The notes below the pieces were generated by a model, which saw only the letters and a program-made list of their open reading frames with translations, ran no database searches and had not been told where the DNA came from. From Chloroflexota bacterium (lineage in GTDB: Bacteria > Chloroflexota > UBA11872 > UBA12225), in NCBI GenBank assembly GCA_030447525.1, contig JAUJOR010000002.1, positions 343,931 through 407,930 of the forward strand: DNA of 64,000 nt, in the 5' to 3' direction. Positions 10,462 through 19,249 of the stretch are shown here, in pieces. The position numbers were made by a program, and so were the translations under genes. The first letter of the stretch is position 1, and each line of letters opens with the position of its first letter.

Positions 10462-10816
10462 GGTGTTGACCGACACCCCGGTTCGTGAGCCGGCGCTGTC
10501 CCGGCGCCGGCGAGAGGTTGTCCCAACCGTTGTCGGTGACTGGCACGGCGTGCCCCGTGGCTGCCAGGAATCGGCGCCGCTGCGGTGGCGAGCAGGCGGG
10601 AGATGAGCCTGCACTCGCCGACGTTGCGCAGCGTGCCCGGCGGCTCAGCGGTCATCAGTGTCCGTGCAGTCATGCCCAGGAGATGGGGGCGATGCCGGCG
10701 GGCCCGGCAGGTTGGCCCACGCGTTCATATGGAGGAAGGGTACAGATTCCCGTCCCGGCGGGGCCGCCTCTCCGGCCGCTACGCCGGCCCCCAGGCCGCC
10801 GGCGGCCTCAAGTGGT
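10462..10816. other. Divergent intergenic region, nothing identified
   Basis: A gap of 355 bases between the divergent tsaE (minus) and glycosyltransferase (plus) genes. It must hold both promoters, but I could not find convincing -35/-10 pairs. There is no RNA-like structure and no protein-like frame. Confidence 0.4.
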
Positions 10817-12034
10817 ATGGGCTACGACATCCTGGCCATCGCCCCGACGTCCTTTTTCGCCGACTACGGCTGCCACGTGCGCATCCTTGAAGAGGGACGA
10901 GCCCTCTCGCGGCGCGGCCACCGGGTCACGGTGAGTACCTACCACAACGGTCGTGACCCAGAGGGCGTGCGGGTGGTGCGCATGCCCCGCGTCCCATGGC
11001 ATGCCGAAGTGCGCGTCGGCTCGCACTACCATAAGCTGTACTTCGATGCCCTGCTCGCCGCCCGCAGCCTGGTGGCCGCCCTGGGGCGGGTGGACGTTGT
11101 ACACGCCCACATGCACGATGGGGCGCTGATCGGATACCTCGTCAGCCGGCTGCGTCGCGTGCCCCTGGTGTTCGACTACCAGGGTAGCTTGACTCGGGAG
11201 ATGATCGACCACCAGTTCCTCCGTCAGACCGGCCCCTGGTACCGGCCGGTGGCCTGGCTCGAGAGGATGATCGAGCGCCTGCCGGATACGATCTTGACCA
11301 GCTCGACGAACGCCGCCAATGCCCTGGAGGCCGGTCGCGCTCGGCCTGGCCCGCCGGTGGAGGTGCTGGTCGATGGCGTCGATATCGGCAGCTTCGGCCC
11401 GTGCGACCCCGCAGCCGTGGAGAGGCTGAGGGGGCGCTACGGCATCCCAGTGGGGCGCGAGGTGGTGGGCTATCTCGGGCTGCTGGCCGAGTACCAGGGC
11501 GTAGGGCAGTTGATCTACGCCGCCCGCCGGATCGTCGAGCGCCGGCCGAACACCCATTTCCTGATCATGGGGTACCCAGGCCTGGAGCGCTATCAGCGGC
11601 AGGCCCACGACTTGCAGATCCTCGATCATGTGACCTTTACGGGGCGCGTGCCGTACGAGCAGTGTGCCCTCCACCTGGCCCTGGCAGACGTCGCCGTGTC
11701 GGCCAAGCAGTCCGCCTCTGAAGCGAACGGAAAGCTCCTCAACTACATGGCCATGGGACTGCCGACGGTGGCGTATGACACGCCGGTGGCGCGCGAGCTG
11801 CTCGGCGATCTGGGTGTGTACGCCCCGTCCGGGGACGTGGCCGCGCTGGCTGACTCCCTGCTGGCCGTGCTTGACGATCCCTGTCGTCGGGAGGTCGTGG
11901 GTCGAGCCTTGCGCCGGCGCGTTGCCCGGCAGTTCTCTTGGGACGGCGCCGCCGCCCGCCTGGAGCAGGTGTACGCCCGCCTCCTGTCCGGAGCCGTGAC
12001 CGCACCAGGACGTCGGGCGGCCCTGGTTGACTAG
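10817..12034 (+). CDS. Glycosyltransferase family 4 (GT-B fold)
   Basis: A 405-residue retaining glycosyltransferase. The N-terminal Rossmann domain shows GCHVRILEEGRALSRRGHRV and DVVHAHMHDGALIGYL, typical of GT4. The C-terminal donor-binding domain shows VVGYLGLLAEYQGV, FTGRVPYEQCALHLALADVAV and the E-x7-E region (SEANGKLLNYMAMGLPTV). ATG 10817 places the first strand (YDILAIAP) at the N-terminus. Donor and acceptor are unknown; an envelope glycoconjugate role is inference. It is followed by a 144-base gap, so it is probably monocistronic. Confidence 0.85.
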   Translation: MGYDILAIAPTSFFADYGCHVRILEEGRALSRRGHRVTVSTYHNGRDPEGVRVVRMPRVPWHAEVRVGSHYHKLYFDALLAARSLVAALGRVDVVHAHMHDGALIGYLVSRLRRVPLVFDYQGSLTREMIDHQFLRQTGPWYRPVAWLERMIERLPDTILTSSTNAANALEAGRARPGPPVEVLVDGVDIGSFGPCDPAAVERLRGRYGIPVGREVVGYLGLLAEYQGVGQLIYAARRIVERRPNTHFLIMGYPGLERYQRQAHDLQILDHVTFTGRVPYEQCALHLALADVAVSAKQSASEANGKLLNYMAMGLPTVAYDTPVARELLGDLGVYAPSGDVAALADSLLAVLDDPCRREVVGRALRRRVARQFSWDGAAARLEQVYARLLSGAVTAPGRRAALVD

Positions 12035-12161
12035 ACGCTTCCGGCTGTATGCTCCGCCACACGGGCAGCCGCGGGGCGCACCGGAGGCCCCCCAGGAGCG
12101 CCGGCCCCCGGGCCGGGGGGTGCCGGGTGATCCGTCCTGCTGTAGAGATACCCTTGGAGAC

Positions 12162-12167
12162 TATACT
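12162..12167 (+). promoter_or_regulatory. -10 box before the membrane protein/response regulator pair
   Basis: TATACT at 12162-12167 lies 11 bases before the ATG at 12179, with no good -35 at the right distance. It predicts a leader of only a few bases. Confidence 0.4.
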
Positions 12168-12178
12168 TAGTCAGCAAC

Positions 12179-12736
12179 ATGCCTCTGGCCTCCGAAGAGC
12201 AGGTTCCTAAGCCCCTCACCTACACGTTGATGTACCACCTGCTGTGGTGCATTCTGTTCCTGCTGAGCGCCCTGGCACTGGCGGGGGTGTTCCTCGCCGC
12301 CGGGCAGCCGGTGGGACGGGCGCTCGGCGCACCGCTGAGCGTCGTCTTTTTCGGCCTTGTCGCCGGGGCGGGCGCGCTGGCGTCGTACGCCGTGCGTGTT
12401 CAGATCCTGCTGGGGCAGCTTTCGACGGCGGATGGCTTCCGCTGGTCGGCGACGAGCAGCTGGGGCGTGCTCCTATTCGCCCCGCTGGCATGGCTCCTGT
12501 GGCGCTTCATCTTCGACCCCCGGGCTCAGTCGGTGCCGGCTCAGATCACCAGCATGGTCATCCAGGTAGAGCTGATTGTCTGGTGGCTGTCGCACCTGCT
12601 CAGCGTGCGTGGTCTTACTCGAGGGCGGCGCACGTTTCTCCAAGCGTCTGCGGTGAAGCAGCCGGGGGCAGCCCGGCAACCCGTAGCGGCGGGGCTGCCC
12701 CCGGCCCCTTCCTTGATAGGCGAGGGTAGAAAGTGA
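12179..12736 (+). CDS. Hypothetical membrane protein upstream of a response regulator
   Basis: A 185-residue protein with about four hydrophobic segments (residues about 18-40, 50-72, 92-112 and 122-142) and a hydrophilic C-terminus. I do not recognise a family, and no histidine-kinase motifs are present. Its stop overlaps the GTG of the following response regulator (GTGA), so the two are translationally coupled. A role as a signal-receiving or signal-modulating partner of the regulator is a guess from context. Confidence 0.6.
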   Translation: MPLASEEQVPKPLTYTLMYHLLWCILFLLSALALAGVFLAAGQPVGRALGAPLSVVFFGLVAGAGALASYAVRVQILLGQLSTADGFRWSATSSWGVLLFAPLAWLLWRFIFDPRAQSVPAQITSMVIQVELIVWWLSHLLSVRGLTRGRRTFLQASAVKQPGAARQPVAAGLPPAPSLIGEGRK

Positions 12737-13491
12737 TCAACGATGGTCTCGGTGTCGAGGACCCATTAGGCGAGGCGCGGGGCGACACCGGACGCGTCCT
12801 CGTCGTCGATGACAACACGGGCATCCAGGAGCTCTTGGACATGGGGCTGTCCAGCGAGGGATTCGAGGTGATCAGCGCGGCGAATGCCGCCGAGGGGATC
12901 GCCAAGTTTCTGGAGACCCGCCCGAACGCGGTGCTCGTGGACGTCCTGATGCCCGGCATGGACGGCTATGAGTTGTGCCAGCGACTGCGCGAGCTCACGG
13001 ACGTCCCCATCATCATCGTCTCTGCCTTGCGGAACGAGGCCGAGATTATCAAGGGGCTGGACGCCGGTGCCGATGACTACGTCACCAAGCCCTTCAGCGT
13101 GAACGAGCTCACTGCCCGCTTGCGTGCCCACATGCGCCGGCGCCGGCCCCGTGCTACGCCGGAGCGCCGCGTCGCCTTTGAAGGCGGCCAGCTGGTCATC
13201 GACCTGGATGCCCAGCGCGTCGTGCGTGATCAGGCGGATGTCCACGTCAGCCCCACGGAGTTTCGTCTCCTGGCCTACCTCGCCGTCAATGCCGGCCGAG
13301 TCATCCCGCACAAGGAGCTCATCACCCAGGTGTGGGGCGCCGACGCCGAGCGCCTGGGGCCGTATCTCAAGATCTACGTGCGCCGGCTGCGGCAAAAGAT
13401 CGAGGCCGACGCGGCCAAGCCGCGCTTTATCATCTCTCGCCACGGCACCGGCTACGCCTTCCAGGGTCGCCCGGCCCAGGCCAGCGCCTGA
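12733..13491 (+). CDS. OmpR/PhoB-family response regulator
   Basis: A 252-residue two-component regulator. The receiver domain (about residues 20-135) has the acidic pair VVDDN, the phosphoacceptor Asp70 in VDVLMPGMDG, the Ser/Thr switch in IIIVSALRNE, and Lys in DDYVTKPFS. The C-terminal winged helix (about 155-245) has SPTEFRLLAYLAVNAGRV and YLKIYVRRLRQKIE, ending in ISRHGTGYAF. GTG 12733 overlaps the preceding stop. A 20-residue extension precedes the receiver. No histidine kinase gene is adjacent, so its kinase is encoded elsewhere. Confidence 0.93.
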   Translation: MINDGLGVEDPLGEARGDTGRVLVVDDNTGIQELLDMGLSSEGFEVISAANAAEGIAKFLETRPNAVLVDVLMPGMDGYELCQRLRELTDVPIIIVSALRNEAEIIKGLDAGADDYVTKPFSVNELTARLRAHMRRRRPRATPERRVAFEGGQLVIDLDAQRVVRDQADVHVSPTEFRLLAYLAVNAGRVIPHKELITQVWGADAERLGPYLKIYVRRLRQKIEADAAKPRFIISRHGTGYAFQGRPAQASA

Positions 13492-13587
13492 CACTTGCCC
13501 GAGGGGCCGCTTGACCGCTGCCTACGTCGGCGGGCCCGGCGCCGGAAACGGGCCTCCGGGGCCCGCGCTGCATACCATGACTCGCCG

Positions 13588-14289
13588 ATGATGAGCGCTG
13601 CGACCGACGGCTCGATTGCCGTTGTAGGAGGTACGGGGCACCAGGGAAGCGCCCTGGCCCTGCGCTGGGCAGCCGCTGGGATCCCGGTGCTGCTGGGCTC
13701 GCGTGACGGCAATCGGGCGCGCGTGCAGGCCCAGGTCTTGATGGCGCGCCTCGTCGCCCGCAGCGGTGCGGCGCCGATCGCCGGCATGAGCAACGACGAG
13801 GTCGTGCAGCAGGCGAGGCGCGTCGTCCTGACGGTGCCGTTCGCCGCTCATGTCCGAACCCTGCGTGCCTTGCGGGACAGCTTGCTTCCAGGGACTGTCC
13901 TGGTGGACGTCACGGTACCTCTAGCCGTCGCCGTTGGTGGCCCGGCGACGCAGACCATCACCCCGTGGGCCGGGTCGGCTGCCGAGCAGGCGGCCGGCCT
14001 GGTGCCGGAAGGGATCTCCGTGTGCGCCGCCTTTCAGCACCTCGCCGCCGGCGCCCTGGCCGAGCTGGACACCCCGGTGGACTGCGACGTCCTCGTGTGC
14101 GGCGACATGCGGGAGGCCAAGGGAGCCGTCCGCCTCCTGGTGCAGGCTATTCCCGGCGCGCGTTACGTCGATGCCGGGCCGCTGGAGCGGGCCCGCCTGG
14201 TAGAGCCTCTTGGCGCCCTGCTCATCGCCCTCAATCTCCGCCACAAGGTTGACCATTGCGGCCTGCGTATCACCGGCCTGCCAGGCTGA
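13588..14289 (+). CDS. npdG: NADPH-dependent F420 reductase (NpdG/Fno-like)
   Basis: A 233-residue Rossmann protein resembling F420H2:NADP oxidoreductases, which exchange hydride between NADP(H) and deazaflavin F420. Seen: IAVVGGTGHQGSALALRWAAAG, the phosphate-binding VLLGSRD, LTVPFAAHVRTL, LVDVTVPL, and the C-terminal LIALNLRHKVDHCGLRITGLPG. The family is found in archaea, Actinobacteria and some Chloroflexota. Its presence suggests the organism makes F420, but the window has no F420 biosynthesis gene. ATG 13588 and ATG 13591 are alternative starts. Confidence 0.8.
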   Translation: MMSAATDGSIAVVGGTGHQGSALALRWAAAGIPVLLGSRDGNRARVQAQVLMARLVARSGAAPIAGMSNDEVVQQARRVVLTVPFAAHVRTLRALRDSLLPGTVLVDVTVPLAVAVGGPATQTITPWAGSAAEQAAGLVPEGISVCAAFQHLAAGALAELDTPVDCDVLVCGDMREAKGAVRLLVQAIPGARYVDAGPLERARLVEPLGALLIALNLRHKVDHCGLRITGLPG

Positions 14290-14352
14290 TTGGCGGCCTG
14301 GCCGGCCGGCGTGGCGCGCGACTTGCTGTTAGCGCCTCCTAAGAGGTCTGCC

Positions 14353-14586
14353 ATGTTCTTGTTTCGGTTGTTGTTTTGGCTTATCGCTCTCCCGTTCCGG
14401 CTGGTGTTCTGGGTCCTCGGCGTGGCCCTATGGGTGCTCACCTTGCCCCTGCGCCTCGTCTTCGGTTTCCTCCGCTTTATCGGCTTCGGGCGCTTGCTGC
14501 AGCTTGGCGTCATCGCCGCCATCGGGTACTTCTTCTACCGCCTGGTGAACGAGCCGCCACGTGACGGGGGCGAGGCCGGGGGATAG
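14353..14586 (+). CDS. Small hydrophobic membrane protein
   Basis: A 77-residue protein made almost entirely of hydrophobic segments with repeated L/F/R patterns (FRLLFWLIALPFRLVFWVLG, then LTLPLRLVFGFLRFIGFGRL) and a third hydrophobic segment ending in FFYRLVNE. AGAGGT lies 7 bases before ATG 14353. The amphipathic, regularly spaced arginines suggest membrane-lying helices. No family recognised. Confidence 0.5.
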   Translation: MFLFRLLFWLIALPFRLVFWVLGVALWVLTLPLRLVFGFLRFIGFGRLLQLGVIAAIGYFFYRLVNEPPRDGGEAGG

Positions 14587-14618
14587 AAGATCGTCCCGCT
14601 CGGCCGGGTCCCCGCCTT

Positions 14619-14647
14619 TTGACGGCCATGATCTAGCCGGCTATACT
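14619..14647 (+). promoter_or_regulatory. Promoter of the aro operon leader
   Basis: TTGACG (14619-14624), exactly 17 bases, TATACT (14642-14647): a near-consensus housekeeping promoter. The predicted start of transcription (about 14654) is only 2-3 bases before the leader-peptide ATG at 14657. Confidence 0.8.
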
Positions 14648-14656
14648 CAGCGGCAT

Positions 14657-14752
14657 ATGCATGCCGGTGGTGCCATCTCGTCAAGGTGGGGAGCGATACC
14701 TGAGTCGGCGGCCGGTAGCGCCTGGTATTACTGGTTTATGACCCCGGTGTGA
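14657..14752 (+). CDS. aro operon leader peptide (31 residues, Trp-Tyr-Tyr-Trp-Phe)
   Basis: A 31-codon frame begins 9 bases after the -10 box. It ends in SAWYYWFMTPV and a TGA at 14750-14752. The run Trp-Tyr-Tyr-Trp-Phe (codons TGG TAT TAC TGG TTT, 14723-14737) contains all three aromatic amino acids, and a further Trp occurs at residue 11. A strong intrinsic terminator follows 42 bases after the stop, and aroF follows that. This is the layout of a ribosome-mediated attenuator, in which stalling at the aromatic codons would favour read-through. The leader is almost leaderless, with no ribosome binding site. The peptide is too short for routine gene callers. Its function is inferred from the residue run and position. 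Confidence 0.72.
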   Translation: MHAGGAISSRWGAIPESAAGSAWYYWFMTPV

Positions 14753-14793
14753 ACGCCTGCGGCCTGGCATGGCCGCCGATGGGCGCACCGGGT

Positions 14794-14827
14794 AAGGCAG
14801 AGGTGAAGACCTCTGCCTTTTTCTTTG
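14794..14827 (+). terminator. Intrinsic terminator/attenuator before aroF
   Basis: GGCAGAGGT (14796-14804) pairs perfectly with ACCTCTGCC (14809-14817) around a GAAG loop, extended by AA/TT. It is followed by TTTTTCTTTG. It lies between the leader peptide and aroF, 34 bases before the aroF ATG. Upstream hairpins are possible at 14759-14776 (GCGGCC/GGCCGC) and by pairing CCCGGTG (14742-14748) with CACCGGG (14786-14792). I could not establish which pairing excludes the terminator. Confidence 0.85.
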
Positions 14828-14860
14828 TTCGGCGGGGGGCCAGGAGAGGGTCAGTCTGAG

Positions 14861-15715
14861 ATGAGTGTTCTAGACAAGCCGTACAAGCTTGCGTCCAGGA
14901 GCCTTGGTGCCCCCTCGACTACCATCCCGGTGGGTGGTGCCGTCTTGGGGAGTGGGGACGTCGTGGTGATGGCCGGCCCGTGCGCCGTAGAATCTCGACA
15001 GCAGCTCCTGGAGGCGGCCAGCGGCGTCTCGCGTCACGGGGCTCACGTCCTGCGCGGCGGGGCCTACAAGCCACGCTCGTCCCCGTATTCCTTCCAGGGC
15101 CTGGGCGAGCGAGGGCTCCAGCTCCTACGTGAGGCCAGGGAAGCCTATGGCCTGCCGATCATCACCGAGGTGATGGAGCCCGGCACGGTGGGGATCGTCA
15201 GCCAGTACGCCGACATCCTTCAGGTAGGGGCACGCAACTGCCAGAACTACCCGCTCTTGCGAGAGGTGGGACGCGTCGCTAAGCCGGTGATGCTCAAGCG
15301 TGGCTCCGGGTGCACCGTGGAGGAGTGGATCATGGCTGCCGAGCACATCATGAGCGGCGGCAACATGCAGGTGATGTTGTGCGAGCGGGGGATCAAGACC
15401 TTCGAGACGGCAACCCGCAACACCCTGGACCTCTCGGCCGTGGCCCTGGCCAAGCGCCTGACGCATCTCCCGGTGGTGGTGGATCCCAGCCACGCCTGTG
15501 GCAAGTGGTACCTGGTAAAGCCGATGTGCCTGGCGGCTATCGCCGCCGGGGCCGACGGCGTCCTCGTCGAGGTGCACGCCGACCCGGACGCGGCCCTCTG
15601 TGACGGAGGCCAGTCGTTGACCATCGACAACTTTGGTGACTGCGTCACGGCCATTCGCCGGGTGGCCACGGCCGTTGGCCGGCGTGTCCCGGCGTCCGAG
15701 CCGGTGGCCGCCTGA
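14861..15715 (+). CDS. aroF: 3-deoxy-7-phosphoheptulonate (DAHP) synthase, type I-beta
   Basis: A 284-residue enzyme condensing phosphoenolpyruvate and erythrose 4-phosphate, the first step to chorismate. Motifs are [29 protein letters not shown], the metal/PEP region [26 protein letters not shown] and [18 protein letters not shown], as in Bacillus/Thermotoga-type synthases. It lacks both the N-terminal ferredoxin-like domain of the Thermotoga enzyme and the chorismate mutase domain of the Bacillus enzyme; only about 30 extra residues precede the barrel. Feedback inhibition may therefore be absent, which fits control by the upstream attenuator. GGAGAGGG lies about 10 bases before ATG 14861. 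Confidence 0.95.
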   Translation: MSVLDKPYKLASRSLGAPSTTIPVGGAVLGSGDVVVMAGPCAVESRQQLLEAASGVSRHGAHVLRGGAYKPRSSPYSFQGLGERGLQLLREAREAYGLPIITEVMEPGTVGIVSQYADILQVGARNCQNYPLLREVGRVAKPVMLKRGSGCTVEEWIMAAEHIMSGGNMQVMLCERGIKTFETATRNTLDLSAVALAKRLTHLPVVVDPSHACGKWYLVKPMCLAAIAAGADGVLVEVHADPDAALCDGGQSLTIDNFGDCVTAIRRVATAVGRRVPASEPVAA

Positions 15716-15761
15716 TGGCCCCGCAGCCGGGTTGGGCGGGGCCGGCCGGTTGAATACAGGG

Positions 15762-17198
15762 ATGGACATGACCGCAGTCCACGCCGGCGCCGGCCACGGG
15801 GCGGTGGGGCCCAGCGATGCGGTGCCCCGACCGAGCACGCGGGCGGTGCGCCCTACCGGGGCGCTTGAGGGTGAAGTGGCCGTGCCGGGGGATAAGAGCA
15901 TCACCCACCGCGCGGTGATGCTCAATGCCATTGCCCGGGGGGTGGCCATGGTGACCGGGGCGGGGCTGGGGGCAGATTGCCTCTCCACGGCCGCATGCAT
16001 GCGCGCCCTGGGGGCCACCGTGCAGCGTCGCTGGCCGGACGGGACGCTCGGGGACGACCTGCGTCGCCACCCCGTCACCGGCGCCGAGGCGCGGGGCGGT
16101 GCCGAGCTGCGAGTCGTGGGGGTGGGCATCGATGGCCTGCAGGAGCCAGGCGACGTCCTGGACGCCGGGAACTCGGGGACGACGGCCCGCCTCTTGAGTG
16201 GCATCCTCGCCGGGCAGTCTTTTTTCTCGGTCTTGACCGGCGACGGCAGCCTGCGTGGCCGGCCCATGGGCCGGGTCGTAGAGCCCCTGCGTCGGATGGG
16301 TGCCCGCCTGGATGGGCGCCGCGGGGGAACGCTCCTCCCGCTGGCCGTCTCCCCAGCGCAGTTGCGCGGCGCTCGCCTGGAACCCGCGGTTGCCAGCGCA
16401 CAGCTCAAGTCTTGCCTGCTCCTGGCCGGGCTCTTCGCTGAGGGTGAGACGGAGATCGTGCAGCCGGAGGCCAGCCGCGACCATACCGAGCGCATGCTCA
16501 GGGCGCAGGGGGCCCGGATTACGTCAGACGGACTGACCCTGCGCCTCGCCGGGCGCCCGCGGCTCAATGCCGTAGATACGGTTGTGCCGGGGGACATCTC
16601 TTCAGCCGCCTTCTGGCTCGTGGCCGCTTGCATCCACTCCCAGGCCCGGCTCACCGTGCGCGACGTGGGGGTGAATCCCAGCCGCACCGGCATCCTGGAC
16701 ATCCTGCGTGAGATGGGGGCTGCCATCACGGTGGCCAATGAACGTGACGTCGGAGGCGAGCCGGTGGCGGACATCACCGCCGAGTCCGGCCCGCTGCGGG
16801 CAGTCTCGATTGGAGGGGCGCTGATTCCCCGCTTGATCGACGAGGTGCCGGTACTGGCGGTGGCGGCTGCCGTGGCCGCGGGCACCACCCGCATCCGGGA
16901 CGCGTCCGAGCTACGGGTCAAAGAGTCTGATCGCCTGGCCGCCGTGGCCGGCGAGCTGGGCAAGCTGGGGGCGCGCATCGAAGAGCACCCGGATGGATTG
17001 ACCATCACCGGGGGACGGCTGGCCGGCGGGGAAGTGGCAAGCCACGGCGACCATCGCATGGCCATGTCCCTGGCCGTGGCCGCCCTGGGGGCCGAGGCGC
17101 CGGTGTTGATCCGGGGGGCTGAGTGCGTGGACATCTCCTATCCCACCTTCTGGCCGGATCTGGAGCGCCTGGCCCCGGGCAGCACACGGGAGGTCTAG
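15762..17198 (+). CDS. aroA: 3-phosphoshikimate 1-carboxyvinyltransferase (EPSP synthase)
   Basis: A 478-residue enzyme transferring enolpyruvyl to shikimate 3-phosphate. Signatures are [85 protein letters not shown] and [16 protein letters not shown]. The N-terminus carries about 35 residues before the first catalytic loop, and roughly 40-50 residues make it longer than usual. ATG 15762 and ATG 15768 are possible starts. It lies 46 bases after aroF and 5 bases before the aroE start. Confidence 0.96.
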   Translation: MDMTAVHAGAGHGAVGPSDAVPRPSTRAVRPTGALEGEVAVPGDKSITHRAVMLNAIARGVAMVTGAGLGADCLSTAACMRALGATVQRRWPDGTLGDDLRRHPVTGAEARGGAELRVVGVGIDGLQEPGDVLDAGNSGTTARLLSGILAGQSFFSVLTGDGSLRGRPMGRVVEPLRRMGARLDGRRGGTLLPLAVSPAQLRGARLEPAVASAQLKSCLLLAGLFAEGETEIVQPEASRDHTERMLRAQGARITSDGLTLRLAGRPRLNAVDTVVPGDISSAAFWLVAACIHSQARLTVRDVGVNPSRTGILDILREMGAAITVANERDVGGEPVADITAESGPLRAVSIGGALIPRLIDEVPVLAVAAAVAAGTTRIRDASELRVKESDRLAAVAGELGKLGARIEEHPDGLTITGGRLAGGEVASHGDHRMAMSLAVAALGAEAPVLIRGAECVDISYPTFWPDLERLAPGSTREV

Positions 17199-17203
17199 CG
17201 CCC

Positions 17204-18064
17204 GTGACCATTCGCTGCGGCGTCATCGGCTATCCCCTGGCCCACTCCATCAGCCCGGCGTTCCAGCAGCCGGCCTTTGACTACCTGGGGCTGGACGTCA
17301 GCTACCGCGCCTACGAGACGCCCCCGGGGGCGCTGGGGGCGTTCATGCAAGGCTTGCGAGGGGAGGAATGGCTGGGGTGCAACGTGACCATCCCCCATAA
17401 GCGGGAGGTCCTCGACCTGGTGGACGACGTCACCGAAGAAGCCCGGCTGATCGGCGCCGTGAACACCGTGGCCAAGGGGCCGGCGGGCCGCCTCACCGGC
17501 GACAACACCGACGCCGCCGGGTTCCTGAAGGCCCTGATCGAGGATGCCGGTTTCGAGCCCCGCGGCCGAGGGGCCGTGCTCCTCGGCGCCGGGGGCGCCG
17601 CCCTGGCCGTGGCCGTGGCCCTGCTTCGCGCCGGGGTCAGCCGCCTGTGGATCGCCAACCGCACCGCCCCGCGAGCTGATGTCCTGGCCCGATCCCTAGT
17701 AGGGCACTTCGACGGCGCCCGCTTGGAGGTCGTTGCCATGGATGGGCAAGGCTTGCGCCGGCCACTGGCCGAGGCCTCCCTGCTCGTCAACAGCACCAGC
17801 CTGGGGATGGCCCACGGCCCGGATCCGGACGCCTCTCCCGTCCCACCCTCCCTCTTGGGACCGCACCTGGTGGTGTATGACCTGGTCTACAATCCCCCTC
17901 AGACGCCCCTGCTGGAGGCGGCGTCTCGCGCCGGGGCGCGCGGCCAGGAAGGGCTGCCGATGTTAATCTACCAGGGCGCGCTGGCCTTTGAGCGGTGGAC
18001 GGGACGCCCGGCCCCCCTGGCGGTGATGATGGAAAGGGGCCGGCGCGCCCTCCGGGGGCGCTAA
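17204..18064 (+). CDS. aroE: Shikimate dehydrogenase (NADP+)
   Basis: A 286-residue enzyme reducing 3-dehydroshikimate to shikimate. Seen: GYPLAHSISPAFQQPAFDYL (shikimate-binding Ser-x-Ser), the catalytic Lys in VTIPHKREVLDLV, the conserved Asp in NTDAAGFLKAL, and the NADP loop LLGAGGAALAVAVAL with WIANRT. A GGGAGGT site about 10 bases upstream supports GTG 17204; the aroA stop lies 5 bases before it. The 99-base gap to aroC is the largest in the operon. Confidence 0.95.
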   Translation: MTIRCGVIGYPLAHSISPAFQQPAFDYLGLDVSYRAYETPPGALGAFMQGLRGEEWLGCNVTIPHKREVLDLVDDVTEEARLIGAVNTVAKGPAGRLTGDNTDAAGFLKALIEDAGFEPRGRGAVLLGAGGAALAVAVALLRAGVSRLWIANRTAPRADVLARSLVGHFDGARLEVVAMDGQGLRRPLAEASLLVNSTSLGMAHGPDPDASPVPPSLLGPHLVVYDLVYNPPQTPLLEAASRAGARGQEGLPMLIYQGALAFERWTGRPAPLAVMMERGRRALRGR

Positions 18065-18163
18065 CGTCCCGCTCTGCTGTTTGACGCTTCAGTGTCCAAG
18101 TCCAAGGAGCCGTGCCGGGGGCGCGCCCCGTGAGACCTGAGACTTCCTGACCGAGGAGACGGT

Positions 18164-19249
18164 ATGGGGAACACCTTTGGCCACCTGTTTCGCGTGACGA
18201 CCTGGGGTGAGTCCCACGGCCCGGCCATCGGGGCCGTGATCGACGGCTGTCCCCCGCTGCTGCACCTCTGCGAGTCCGACATCCAGCCGGACCTCGATCG
18301 CCGGGCGCCGGGGCAGAGCGCCATCGTCACCCAGCGTAAGGAATCGGACACCGTACGCATCCTCAGTGGGGTTTTCGAGGGCCAGACGCTGGGGACGCCC
18401 ATCAGCCTGTTTATCCCCAACGAGGACATGCGCTCGGGCGACTACCGGGAGGTGCAGGAAAAGTACCGGCCGAGCCACGCCGACTACACCTACGACGCGA
18501 AGTTCGGTATCCGCGACTGGCGAGGGGGGGGCCGCACCAGCGCGAGAGAGACGGCGGGACGGGTGGCCGCCGGGGCGATCGCCCGCAAGCTCCTGTGGGA
18601 GCGGTACGGCGTGGAGGTCGTCGGCTGGGTCTCCAAGGTGGCCCAGCTGACGGTAGAGTCTGACGTGGAACGGGTGACCCGGAGCGAGGTAGACCAGACC
18701 CCCATTCGCTGCCCCGACCTGCAGGTGGCCGCGCAGATGATCGCCGCCGTGGAGGCGGCCCGCAAGGCGGGAAACTCGCTCGGCGGCGTCGTCACCCTGG
18801 CCGCTCGCGGCTGTCCACCGGGCTGGGGCGAGCCCGTGTTCGACCGCCTGGAAGCTGACCTGGCCAAGGCTGTGCTCAGTCTTCCGGCCAGCAAGGGGTT
18901 CGAGATTGGCTCTGGCTTCGGCGGCACCGACCTGACCGGCATGGAGCACAACGACGCCTTCTTTATGGAAGGCGACCGCGTGCGCACGCGGACGAACCGC
19001 AGCGGAGGGGTGCAGGGCGGGATCAGCAACGGCGAGACGATCTACTTCCGTGTGGCGTTCAAGCCCACTGCCACCGTGATGCGTGAGCAGCACACCGTCA
19101 GCGCCCGCCACGAAGACACGACGATCCAGGGGCGGGGACGTCACGATCCCTGCGTCCTGCCCCGGGCCGTCCCCTTGGTGGAGGCGATGGCGGCCCTGGT
19201 GCTGGTCGACCACGCCTTGCGCTATGACGCCGTCCGGCCGGCCAAGTGA
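18164..19249 (+). CDS. aroC: Chorismate synthase
   Basis: A 361-residue FMN-dependent lyase that makes chorismate from EPSP, the branch point to Trp, Phe, Tyr and folate. Diagnostic segments are [21 protein letters not shown] (split in the N-terminal signature), [36 protein letters not shown], and [13 protein letters not shown]. The ATG has GAGGAG upstream. Its stop overlaps the GTG of aroK. Confidence 0.97.
   Translation: MGNTFGHLFRVTTWGESHGPAIGAVIDGCPPLLHLCESDIQPDLDRRAPGQSAIVTQRKESDTVRILSGVFEGQTLGTPISLFIPNEDMRSGDYREVQEKYRPSHADYTYDAKFGIRDWRGGGRTSARETAGRVAAGAIARKLLWERYGVEVVGWVSKVAQLTVESDVERVTRSEVDQTPIRCPDLQVAAQMIAAVEAARKAGNSLGGVVTLAARGCPPGWGEPVFDRLEADLAKAVLSLPASKGFEIGSGFGGTDLTGMEHNDAFFMEGDRVRTRTNRSGGVQGGISNGETIYFRVAFKPTATVMREQHTVSARHEDTTIQGRGRHDPCVLPRAVPLVEAMAALVLVDHALRYDAVRPAK

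Noticed and set aside
12090..12125. A GC-rich hairpin after the glycosyltransferase as a terminator
   Set aside because: It is a short CCGGCC/GGCCGG stem in a very GC-rich stretch with no T tract. Too common by chance here.
15125..17134. A 669-codon open frame on the minus strand across aroF and aroA
   Set aside because: It lies opposite two certain enzymes. Its translation is Ser/Arg/Pro-rich, as expected from the complement of GC-rich coding DNA.
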